DNA from: Tetraselmis striata
Taxonomy: Eukaryota; Chlorophyta; Chlorodendrophyceae; Chlorodendrales; Chlorodendraceae
Direction: 5' to 3'
Length of the DNA stretch: 64,000 bases
Assembly: GCA_006384855.1 (NCBI GenBank)
Contig: VCJN01001715.1
Span: forward strand, 115,121-179,120
Position numbers and translations under genes: made by a program. Positions 1 to 8,903 of this stretch are shown here, in pieces (position 1 is the stretch's first letter; every line of letters begins with the position of its first letter). A model generated the notes under the pieces. The model worked only from the letters and a program-made list of their open reading frames with translations, was not told the origin of the DNA and did no database searches.

Positions 1-744
1 CGCTGTCTAATCTCACGCGCTCTGCCAACAAGCGCGAGACGCTGACTCTGCTGATGGACTATCGCAGCGAGTCGGCGTTTGTGTCCACAATGGACAGGGT
101 GCGCCAGTGCGTGCGCGCATACATCACCGCCAACCCCTCCAACCTGGCACCTGACTTTTACGTCAATGCCGCACCCGCGGAGAACCCGCTCAAAATCAAG
201 CTGTTGGTTCGCTACACCTTCACCTGTCCAGGTGCGACTCAGTTGCATACCCTCCCTCCTCCCCCGTTGCGACACTGCCGGCGTTACAACAGCCGTATAG
301 CACAGAGGGACTTGAGCGGTACATGATGATGATACGCAGACAGTGCTGAATGCCTTGGCGAGAATACACTAAAGACATCAACCAAGCTCACTTAACTTTT
401 TTTCGTTGCCTCTGTCTTGGCCTGAATTTCACAAAAGCATCCACTCTGTACGCAGGAGAGAACCCGGTGCAGCTGGACATCATTCGGGGCGAGCTGTCCC
501 TTGCCATCAGCCGAGGCCTGCATGCGGCCGGAGCTCGCTTCACGCTGCCTCCGCAAGTCATTGAGACGGTGTGCCCACCCTCCCCTCCCCCCCCCCCTCC
601 CCCTTTGCCCAAGGCATGTGGCTGCCAGCTGCTGGCCTGCTCAGGTCATGACGGCCAGCCTGGCCTGTCTCCCTGACCATGTTGCAGATTCCACCCCCAC
701 CAGAGCTGCAGGAGAGCGTGACCCGTCAGCCCTGCCATGCCTGA
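1..744 (+). CDS. MscS-like mechanosensitive ion channel, 3' end (partial)
   Basis: Partial gene entering from the left edge. Three exons join in frame: 1-231, 456-568 and 688-744, with GT/AG introns 232-455 (gtgcga...gcag) and 569-687 (gtgtgc...gcag). The stop is TGA at 742-744. The visible protein (about 130 residues) has the soluble C-terminal vestibule pattern of plant and algal MSL/MscS proteins: 'NKRETLTLLMDY', then 'MDRVRQCVRAYITANP', a beta-rich stretch 'KIKLLVRYTF', and the closing 'ISRGLHAAGARFTLPPQVIE'. The family forms tension-gated channels in plasma, plastid or other membranes. The membrane segments lie outside the window, so location cannot be judged. The second intron has a C-rich tract directly after its 5' site. 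The family call rests on pattern memory only. Confidence 0.62.
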
Positions 745-1024
745 AACCCCCTCAGCTCTACCCCGTGAATCCTTCCAGTCGGCAGGGATAACATTTCAGC
801 GTCTATGCTTTGGAGGCACCTGTTCCAATCCCCTACGTTTGCGTGCCCGGTGTCGGCATTCACTACCCTGCTCAGCTGTACATATTGAAGGAAAAACAGG
901 GCAGCTGTAGCCGCAGTAGTTCCCGTGCCTTCCACAACAAGGGTTTTGTAAACATAAACACTGCTGGTAGTGCCACACATCGGTAGTGCCGTAGTGCCAC
1001 ACATCGGTCCATGGTCTGACCAGT

Positions 1025-1290
1025 GCAAGCTTTTACGGAGCTGTGTGCAGTTACAGTATGGCCCTACAGGTTGTGCTCTATCCATTCTGCCACTGCAGTC
1101 TGCTGATGTTTTGAAGCCACATTTTGACACCGGCTCGCCTCCCAGGGGAATCCATGTTCCAACCCCCCACTGCAGCAGCTCCAGCTGGCCTCCCTCCGCT
1201 GCAAATTGGGAGATTGTTAAATCCAGAGGCAACTCTGCTCCTTTAACCACTGCAGCACCTCCAGGCGCCCTTGACTCACTGAGAGATGCT
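1025..1290 (-). pseudogene. Decayed ankyrin-repeat gene fragment
   Basis: Minus-strand remnant related to the 3' end of the intact ankyrin gene at 3048-4406. Readable pieces include 'FAAEGGQLELLQWGV' and, in another frame, 'QGRLEVLQWLKEQSCLW'. It ends with the same tail pattern of Cys-rich residues and 'RMDRA'. The repeat frame is broken between units and there is no start codon or long open frame. I read it as a partial duplicate of the neighbouring gene. Confidence 0.55.
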
Positions 1291-1471
1291 GCAAGCGTTT
1301 CACTGTTGCCAGTCCTGTGGGTAGGCAAGAAAACGGCGGCAGGGGGGGAGGGGGTAAAGTGAAGACGAGGCAAATGAGAACTGGTGCAAGCGGATATATA
1401 ATGTACAACGCAGCTGCTATCGGCAATAAACTTACCCCCCACCCCCTCCCTTCAACCCCGGACATTTTACG

Positions 1472-2460
1472 TTGCTCTTATGGATGGTCCAGGGTACAGT
1501 CATCCGTGCGGCGTACATTAAGCTGCTCGACCTGTTACAGTGCGGAAAAAAGATGATTGTCGCGCAGGTCTGCCCTCTGCCGGGCCTCCTCACCGTCGAC
1601 GGCTTTCAAGGCCGTGCTCGACTTTCTGATGGCCTCTGTAGAGGAGGGAGGCGTACTGGCGCCGCTTACAACGTCCTGGCAGCTATCGGAGGACACTTTC
1701 TGCTCTGGGGTGGTAGATGCCATTGTGGTGACAGATTACCTGAAGATTGAGAGCATAGTTGACATGATTGCGACGAACGTAATAGTGCGCTGCCAAGAGG
1801 GCCACCTTGCTGTGCCCGCAGCCTGGGGGGCACTCTAGGCGGTGGGCGGCTAGGAAGACTTATTCACGGAGCAGCTGGATGACCTTCACGAAACAATGCT
1901 CAGCGATCCTGAGACATGGCTGCATGTGACGGGCAGCCGTTCACAGCGAGCCAGCCTGTCTAGTACTCAGCAGGCCGAGCTCATTGTTGCGCGCCGGGAG
2001 AAGGAAAAAGAGGCGCTGCCGGCTGAGGCCGGATTCCGTGCTGTTTTGAAGTGGGCCGAGCATTGCATGGAAAAGACGGCCAAGCAGACAGCAAGGAAGA
2101 ATTGCATGGGCAATTCCCTGATAGAGATCTTTGATATGAAGGGATGTCAGCAAGGGCCTGAGTGCGCGCTTTCTGAAGCATAATTTCCCTCCGTCCAAGC
2201 TGGTGGCCCCAGAGATAGTCTTTGCGGCCCTGATGGAGATGGCGCTCAAGGCGGCATGTTTGGTGTTGCGCTGTGGGCCAGAGCCACCCTGGTTTTCTGC
2301 AAATAGAGGGCTCAGCAAGAGAAGATTAAAACCAAGAAGTGTTACAATGATTACTTACATGGATTGGTATGTGGCAATTGGATCCATGAGAGAATCTATC
2401 CGCCAGCAGACCTGGGACCGTGCCCGGGGCTGTCTAGAAATGAATTGTGTTTGTTAGAAA
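1472..2460 (+). pseudogene. Possible BTB/BACK-like gene, frame-broken
   Basis: A chain of plus-strand open stretches in different frames (1472-1600, 1557-1838, 1896-2183, 2203-2457). The 1557-1838 piece reads 'FKAVLDFLM' and later 'VTDYLKIESIVDMIA', resembling the end of a BTB/SKP1-type fold ('adyL-i--l-d-ca'). The 1896-2183 piece has 'FRAVLKWAEHCMEKTAKQ', resembling a BACK domain helix. The following piece contains 'PEIVFAALMEMALKAA'. BTB-BACK proteins usually serve as adaptors for cullin ubiquitin ligases. Stops interrupt the chain (for example 1836-1838) and I could not place convincing introns at all breaks. It may therefore be a pseudogene or a real gene with unrecognised introns. The assignment is weak. 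Confidence 0.3.
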
Positions 2461-3040
2461 CTAGGGAGGGGCAGCCTGGGCTGTTCCTCACAACAGCCAG
2501 TATGTTGAGCCGAGGATGTGCATTTCTTATTCTTTCATTTAAGTTATTCTTATGATTTGCGGAGTTGTGCGTTTTGGAGATCGATGTGACGGATGGATTG
2601 ACCGTTGCTCGCGCTGCTCGGACGGCTTGAACTTTAACTGAACGCGCCTGAGCGGATTATTTCCACTGAATTTCAAGGCTCACCTCCAACTCGTACACAC
2701 CCTGCCACTCAGAAGCAGTCCTGCCTGCGTGCCACCGTGGTCCATCAACTCCCTGTCAGCATGCATCGAATTCCAGTCGCCATCCTGCCCGAGCCCTTGG
2801 CCCATAGCTACGCCTGCGTGTGTCCATTGACGCCTACGTCACGTCCTTCCCCTCCGACTGTGGCGTTGATGAGTTACTGGTGGCAGGGAGGCAGTATAAT
2901 TCATTCGTTCTTGTGCCTTACATTATAAGCTGTTTTGCTTCAACCAGTTTGTGAGGACAATGCTCGCGCTTCCGTGCGTCGTCCCATGTTCTATCCGAGT
3001 CGTGCAAGGGCACGCAGAGCTGTCTGCAGTGACAGGATAA
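2461..3040. other. Spacer, no gene recognised
   Basis: Between the BTB/BACK-like remnant and the 3' end of the ankyrin gene. Only short unrelated open frames are present. Nothing resembling an RNA gene or mobile element was seen. Confidence 0.5.
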
Positions 3041-3047
3041 ACTCCCC

Positions 3048-4406
3048 CTACATGTTCTGCTCTATCCACTCCACCGTTGCCGCGTGGTGCTGTTTGGAAG
3101 CCGCGTTGTGGCACTCGCTCGCACGCCAGGGGCAACCATGTGCCACCGCCCACTGCAGAACATGCAGGTGGCCCCCCTCTGCTGCGAAAAGGCAGACAGT
3201 CCAATCCCAGGGGCAACCCTGCTCCCTCGCCCATTGCAAGACTTCCAGGTGCCCTCCCCTTGACGCCGCCCTGCAGGTAGCGGCGGTCCAGGGGCAGCCC
3301 TGCGCCCTCGCCCATTGCAGGACCTCCAGGTGCCCTTCACGGGCCGCGTTCTGGCATGTGTCCGAGTTCCACGGGCAGCCCTGCCCCCGCGCCCACCGCA
3401 GCACCTCCAGGTGCCCGTTAGTGGCTGCATCCAAGCAAGTGGACTCATCCCAGGGGCAGCCATGCGCTCTTGCCCACCGCAACACCTCCAGGCGCCCGTT
3501 ACTGGCCGCGTTCTGGCATGTGCACCCGCCCCAGGGGCAGCCCTGCTCCCGTGCCCACCGCAGCACCTCCAGGTGCCCTTGACCAGCTGCCTGAGAGCAG
3601 GTTTGCTTGTCCCATGGACATCCTTGTGCCGTCGCCCACTGCAACACATCCAGGTGCCCCCTCCTTGCTGCGGCAGCGCAGGTGTACTTGTCCCACGGGC
3701 AGCCATGCTTCCTTGCCCACTGCAGCAGCCCCAGATGGCCGCCATACGCGGCCCGGGCGCAGGTCCTCGAGTTCCACGGGCAGCCATGATCCCTCGCCCA
3801 CTGGAGAGTCTCCAGCTGCCCTCCGCTGGCTGCTGCTCTGCAGATGTCTTCACTCAAGGCCGCCATGCCGGTTTCCCACAGCCACTGCAGCGTCGCCAGC
3901 TGTCCTGCCTTGGCTGCCCTGCAGCTGGCCTCGCCCGAAAGCAACCAGCCGCGGGTGTGTACGCCCCACTGCAGGGCGCCTAGATTCCCGCCCTCCTCCG
4001 CCGCCCTCACCACCCGCTCGTCGTCGAGCAAGTGGCAGTCCTGCTCCACCGCCCAGATCAGTAGCTCCAATCTTACTGTCAGTAGCCCCGGGTTCACTTG
4101 CCGCCCGTGCGTTGCTTTCGTGGCCGCGCCGTCGACGCCGTCTCGCGCCGCTCGGCACACGCTCCGCAGCACGCCGCGCCATGTGGCGCCGTCGACGCCG
4201 CAGAGTTGCATCGCCACCGCCTCCCACTCGTCGGCCGCCAGCTCGGGCCCGCCGCCGCCTTCCGCCTCGGTATTGGGTGTCACATCCATATCATTAGTGA
4301 CAACAATCCCGGATGGTACACTGTGGGAGACGTCACGCGACCTAGTACGGCTCGAGGTGGAAGCGACTAAACGGCCCCGCCCGCTGCGGTCTGCAGATAG
4401 CACCAC
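3048..4406 (-). CDS. Ankyrin-repeat protein with F-box-like N terminus
   Basis: Uninterrupted 452-residue frame. Residues about 55-95 ('DEWEAVAMQL', 'WRGVLRSVCRAARDGV') look like a short F-box-like helical domain. About twelve tandem ankyrin-type units follow from residue ~125 to the end, most of exactly 27 residues with consensus A-A-x-x-G-H-L-E-V-L-Q/R-W-A-R-x-x-G-C-P-W-x-x-x-T-C. The last unit is degenerate and ends 'VEWIEQNM'. Such repeats are protein-binding scaffolds, and the F-box-like head suggests, but does not prove, a ubiquitin-ligase adaptor. Start codons at 4406 and 4289 (Met40) are both possible. The downstream one begins close to the conserved region. No signal peptide or membrane segment was seen. 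A broken relative lies divergently at 4890-5760. Confidence 0.75.
   Translation of the reverse strand: MVLSADRSGRGRLVASTSSRTRSRDVSHSVPSGIVVTNDMDVTPNTEAEGGGGPELAADEWEAVAMQLCGVDGATWRGVLRSVCRAARDGVDGAATKATHGRQVNPGLLTVRLELLIWAVEQDCHLLDDERVVRAAEEGGNLGALQWGVHTRGWLLSGEASCRAAKAGQLATLQWLWETGMAALSEDICRAAASGGQLETLQWARDHGCPWNSRTCARAAYGGHLGLLQWARKHGCPWDKYTCAAAARRGHLDVLQWATAQGCPWDKQTCSQAAGQGHLEVLRWAREQGCPWGGCTCQNAASNGRLEVLRWARAHGCPWDESTCLDAATNGHLEVLRWARGQGCPWNSDTCQNAAREGHLEVLQWARAQGCPWTAATCRAASRGGHLEVLQWAREQGCPWDWTVCLFAAEGGHLHVLQWAVAHGCPWRASECHNAASKQHHAATVEWIEQNM
3100..3990 (-). repeat. 81-bp tandem coding repeat of the ankyrin gene
   Basis: The ankyrin units are visible in the DNA as an 81-bp period. On the plus strand the phrase 'gcccactgcag' or 'gcccaccgcagcacctccagg' recurs once per unit (e.g. 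near 3150, 3228, 3310, 3391, 3473, 3553, 3634, 3715). The middle units are very alike, as expected from unequal exchange or conversion. Confidence 0.75.
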
Positions 4407-4754
4407 GTATGGTACCCGGGCCCGTCAGCCGCAGCTGTCTTATCATCGGCGCGTGGTGAAGCCGGCGAAAGCGGTTCGCGTAGCCTAGCGCGCTGGCCCA
4501 GGTGATGATAAGGAGGTAGTCGAGAGTGTGCTGCAAGGGGGGAGAGGCGGCGCTTGCTGCTACTGACTGCGGTGCCATGCTGCCCGAGGGCGGCGTGCGC
4601 GCGCGGCATGCGCGACGTGACACGACATCAAGCCAGACAGGCCGCGAGTGCCGGAGTCGCCGGTACGGGAGCCGCCCCACTCTGCCGCCCCCGTCGACTC
4701 TCTTCCGCTCCAGAACAAGCAGGTCCTAGCATGCCCCTATCTTTAAATTTGAAG

Positions 4755-4780
4755 CCCCCCCCCCCCCCCCCCCCCCCCCC
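4755..4780. repeat. Homopolymer C tract in the shared 5' region of two ankyrin genes
   Basis: A run of about 26 C followed by a pyrimidine stretch and a CA-rich tail (4791-4812). It lies between the divergent ankyrin gene (minus) and ankyrin pseudogene (plus). Confidence 0.85.
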
Positions 4781-4889
4781 TTTCCCCAGGCGCACACACA
4801 CATAGACACACACCCTGCGCGGTGCCTGCTCCCTCCCCTCGGCCGGTGACGGCGTAGGCGCAGAGTCCCGGGCAGGCGGGCGACGGCGG

Positions 4890-5760
4890 CGGGCCGGCTG
4901 AGCTGTCCGCGGACGAGCGGGGGCTGGTCGCGGAGCAGCTGGGCGCCGACGACGGTGGCAGCTGGCGCCGTGTGCTGCGGAGCGTGTGCCGAGTGTCGCG
5001 CGAGGGGGTGAACAGTGTGGGCGGCAGCTACCGGATGGACTCGCGCGCCTTGTGAGCCCGCCGGGAGCTATTTGAGTGGGCGATGGAGCAAGGCTGCGCC
5101 AAGATAAGCCGGCGGTGGAGGTCGGCGAGACGGAGTTGGTACATGGGGGGACTGGACAAGCACGGGTGGGCGCCGTCTGTCCCGACATGCGAGTGGGCGG
5201 CTGAGTCGGGGCGGCTGGAGGTTCTGCAGTGGATGTCGAGCCGCCCCAGATGGCGGGCGTCCTCCCTCACCTATGGGGCGGCAACCTGGGGGGGACGGCC
5301 GCTGGTGCTGCAGTGGGCGAGGGAGCAGGGCCGCTCCTTACATAAAGACACCTGCGCAGTGGCGGCTGGCCGAGGTCACCTGCCGATGCTGCAGTGGGTG
5401 GGGGCGCAGGGCTGCCCATAGGCTGATGGATATGGGTGGGGAACGCAAAATACCTGCGCGCTGGCGGCAAAAGGGCGGCACTTGAATGTGCTGCTCCAGT
5501 GGGTGAGGGCGCAGGGCTGCCCCTGGGGTGAAGCAACCTGCTCCGCGGAAAGGACACCCCAAGGTGCTGCAGTGGTTGCGGGAGCAGGGCTGCCCCTGGA
5601 ACGAACAGACCTGCGACACAGTCGCCCTCGAGGGGAACTTGCAGGTTCTGTTGTGGCCGACGGCGCAGGGCTGCCCCAGGGATGCGCAAGCATGCAACCG
5701 AGCGGCAGGTTCTTCCGAGCCCCATGTCGTGGAGTGGATACAACAATATATCCAAGGGTA
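4890..5760 (+). pseudogene. Ankyrin-repeat pseudogene with F-box-like N terminus
   Basis: Divergent relative of the gene at 3048-4406. It opens with 'LSADERGLVAEQL' and 'WRRVLRSVCRVSREGV', matching the neighbour's F-box-like head. Units then read 'SGRLEVLQWMSSRP', 'VLQWAREQGRSLHKDTC', 'GHLPMLQWVGAQGCP', 'VLLQWVRAQGCPW', 'HPKVLQWLREQGCPWNEQTC' and a final 'EPHVVEWIQQYIQG'. In-frame stops (about 5056 and after 'GAQGCP' at ~5419) and at least two frameshifts (around 5480-5540) break the frame. Intron removal does not rescue all of them. It has no intact ankyrin frame longer than about 110 residues. Confidence 0.65.
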
Positions 5761-6529
5761 ATACTAGCTGTGCATCCATAGGCATACTTCTTATTGTCTT
5801 TGTACAAAGTGCCCAGCCCTTCGCAGATGTTTTGTTACGGCGATGGCCAAGGCCGGCATCAACACTGCGGTCATCGGCAAGCGCGGCAGCGGTGGGCAGA
5901 TGCACCTGCAGAGTTCAGGGACACCGTAAACCAGAAACATGCGCTGCAGCCGCGGAGCCTCAAGCTAGTGTTGCCGAGGGGGAAGGGGTACTGTCGAAGT
6001 ATATATTTTCTGATCCGGTGCCTCCCAGTGATTTCCTGGGTTGAATGAAGCTTGGGGACCTGCACACTCCTGAAGCAGGAGCCTTCGCCGCTAATATCCT
6101 TAGGAATAAAAGAGCAAGAACTGATACCAATATTGGCGTGCTGTTGTGTATATGCACGGAATGATTCATGCGACACACATTTTGCAATACTTAATGGCGG
6201 TGCACCACGCGCTGTGCTGATTTCCTTGAAGGGAGATGTGACAGTGTGGCTGGTGGTTGCGCCGCGGCCAGTGCTAGAGGCACGGGTCGCTGTAATAACA
6301 GTGTTACAACGCAGAACCTTGGACTATTGCAGACAGTGCTCACTGTGCCTTGAATCCAAGTCCTATATGGTGTGCATAGCTTGTTGTCATTGATACGGGG
6401 GGCGCCTGCTCAAGGCAGCTGTGGTCGCTGCGCGTGCCATTTGCCGGAACAACAGATAACACGAATGGGAATCGATATGTCTGTGGTTTTAAAAAGAAAG
6501 GTCGCGATATACTTAAAATGGACTCACAA
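5761..6529. other. Spacer, no gene recognised
   Basis: Several short open frames without recognisable motifs. A 28-codon ATG frame near 5843 (MAKAGINTAVIGKRG...) has codon-like composition but no context that supports it as a gene. Confidence 0.4.
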
Positions 6530-6532
6530 TAA

Positions 6533-7080
6533 CAGAGACTGCGCGGCGCGATAAAAGTAACCGATAATATTATTTGGCAACTAGCGCAATTATGAGTAAA
6601 CGGCAGTGCGCCCGGCTGTGCTGTTATCTATGTTGCCGCCCTTCTAGCGTTGGAATGAAGCTGATTACGTGAGTATTGGTACTTCCAGGACGGCATATCA
6701 TGTCGATGTACGATACCGCAAGATACCGTAAGATCGTAAGATGGTAGTAATGGATAGAATAAGGATTGGTGATTTCCGATATCGCCTTCTGCTGCTAGCT
6801 CATGTAATTATAGAATAAGGATTCCGAGTAACAGACTGCGCGGCGGGATATGAGTAACCGGTAATATTCAGCAACTAGCGCAAAGGTGGCAAGTGGAATG
6901 AAACGGCGGTGCGCCCGGCCGTGCTGTTATTCAGAGTTGCCACCCCTCTAACGTTGGAATGAACCCGATTACTCGAGTATAGGTACTGCCGGGACAGTAT
7001 ATCATGACAATACACGATACCACAACATGTCATAAGATACGATAGTAGTAATAGATAAAATAAGGATTCCGAGTACGGTT
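6533..7080 (+). repeat. Diverged ~296-bp tandem duplication
   Basis: Two direct copies, about 6533-6790 and 6829-7080. Landmarks in the same order in both: 'gactgcgcggcg', 'caactagcgcaa', 'gtgcgcccggc', 'gtgctgttat', 'cgttggaatgaa', 'acgatacc', 'aataaggatt'. Many substitutions and small indels separate the copies, so the duplication is old. No coding signal. Confidence 0.75.
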
Positions 7081-7199
7081 GTAACTACCTGCTCATATAC
7101 CCGTAGACGGGGAGCGACTAGTAACCGTCAACACGCAGCGGTCCGCAACTCCGCATTCATGTATCGCTATCTTATTGAAATAATGAATCGTCAGCATCC

Positions 7200-8862
7200 G
7201 TGAATGTTGTGAGGGTTCTTCTGCGTGCTCGCCCAGAAGCGGCCTCTGAGGGTGCTGCACATGGGCAGCTGCCTGTGCACATGGCAGCAGCTTACCGGCC
7301 GCGGACGGCCCCTCTAGCTGAAGTCATGAATGCAATGCTGGACGCCAGCCTGTTAGCCACTGAGAGGGAGCGCTACCATGAACTGCTTGTTTTGCGAGCG
7401 GCGACTCGTAACGCAGCTCAGACTGTGACGCAGCTACTCGAGCTCTACCCTGATGCTGCCATGTGCACTGATGACAACTGGGAGCTGCCCCTACACCTAG
7501 CCACCAAACCTGGGCGTCGTTGGGAACTGTGGGCGATGTTGGATGCCCATCCTCGGGCCGCTGCCGAAGCCGAGCGCTGCAAACAGCTGCGGCAGCACCT
7601 GACAACGGTGTATGACATCTCAGCAATGTAGCTCGTTAAGGCGCTCCTGAGTCGCAGCCCGCAGGCAGCTGCGGTGCAAAATCGGCATGGGCGCTTGCCC
7701 TGGGAGGAGGCGGAACTTCAAGGAGCGCCTGCAGATGTTCTGGAGCTTCTACGGAAAGCGACTCCACAGGTGGATGTCATGATATGCATGCTTGAGTGGC
7801 AGCTTTACGCTGCCAATGTGATATGCCTTCTCTGCAGTTGATAAACTTCCCATGTCCCAAGGCTGCTGTTGTGTGCTGACTGTGCAGGGGAATGCAGCTG
7901 CATCTATTGATGACCACCTCCTGTCCCTGGCGGGCTCCACATGGCTCCGATTTCAGGGGATGTTGGCGGCGACCTGTCTGGCCCTGCAGGCGTGGTTCTG
8001 ACCGTTCCACCAGGCAGCCTGCCAGATGCAACCATCAGCATGGTGGTCTTTGCCAACAATGGCGCGGCACTGGGGCTGCAACGCATGCCCCAGGTCCCTT
8101 GCAATGCGCTGTCGCCGATTGTTTGTCTCCTGCCAGAGGGCAAGGTCTATCAGCAGCGCCCCCGCCTTCGCATCACGCATTGTGTAACAGATGCAACGCT
8201 TAATGTGTGCGTCCCCACCTCCAAGCATGACGGCTCCTGCCGTGCCCTTGTGGACCGGGCCTGCGTGCTGGAGGTCAACTCGCTCTTCGTCACAATCGAG
8301 CTTATCCATTTCTCAAACTACTGGGTTACCGGAGTGCCCATGGCAATCAATCTTATCTCTACGAATGGCAGCTACAACATTGCAACCCTATTCCCTGAGG
8401 ACTTCACCACCCTACAAGCTCGTGGGCTTCGCGTGCGCATTCGACCGTAAGTCAAACTCTGTGCTGCATGTCGACTGGCGACTTGATAAGTTCGGCAAAA
8501 AGCTTGACTCCTGGGCGGCTTCACTGGGATCGGAGGCTCAGCTTGTGCCCCGGCCTGAGACAAAGGTGCAAGTGGACACCAGTGCGTCACATGTCCACCT
8601 CGTTCTCTCCTCCGAGCCTTCAGGAGCAGGGCAACTTGTGACAGTGCAAGTCGGGATCGAAGGCTACAATGGGGAACAGAATCGCGTGCCAGGAATCGGT
8701 ATTATGTCGTCCTGGGACTGCTTCGAGGTAGCTATTGCCACATACAATACCTTCAAGAATGCGCAGCCTCCGCAGCGCTTGTGGAAAACCCCATGTGACG
8801 TCAAGGTGTCTGGAAGTTCATGCAGCACATTGATGGGTGCAATGGTGCGCCGTTGGCCCTGA
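7200..8862 (+). pseudogene. Ankyrin-repeat plus ZU5-domain gene, frame-broken
   Basis: The first part (7200-7780) encodes ankyrin-like units such as 'VLLRARPEAASEGAAHGQLP', 'LLELYPDAAMCTDD' with 'LPLHLATKPG', and 'LVKALLSRSPQAAAVQNRHG'. An in-frame TAG at 7629-7631 sits between two otherwise continuous units. After a likely intron ending near 7960, the frame 'GGDLSGPAGVVLTVPPGSLP' ... 'LLPEGKVYQQRPRLRI' ... 'IHFSNYWV' matches a ZU5 domain, a beta-sandwich found in ankyrins, UNC5 and related scaffold or death-domain proteins. The frame shifts again near 8448 and continues as 'HVDWRLDKFGKKLDSW' to a TGA at 8860-8862. Two independent frame defects suggest a pseudogene, though sequencing error or an unrecognised intron is possible. 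It is convergent with the helicase gene on the other strand. Confidence 0.5.
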
Positions 8863-8903
8863 TTTGCACTGCCCTCCGCAAAAGGCGCCCTCTCTACACC
8901 CAG

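Noticed and set aside
54-326. Open frame continuing past 231 as a longer protein
   Set aside because: The family pattern stops at 'YTFTC' and resumes at 456 in exact phase across a GT/AG intron, so the open sequence after 231 is intron.
5843-5929. Short ATG frame MAKAGINTAVIGKRG
   Set aside because: 28 codons, no conserved context, no neighbouring exon that continues it.
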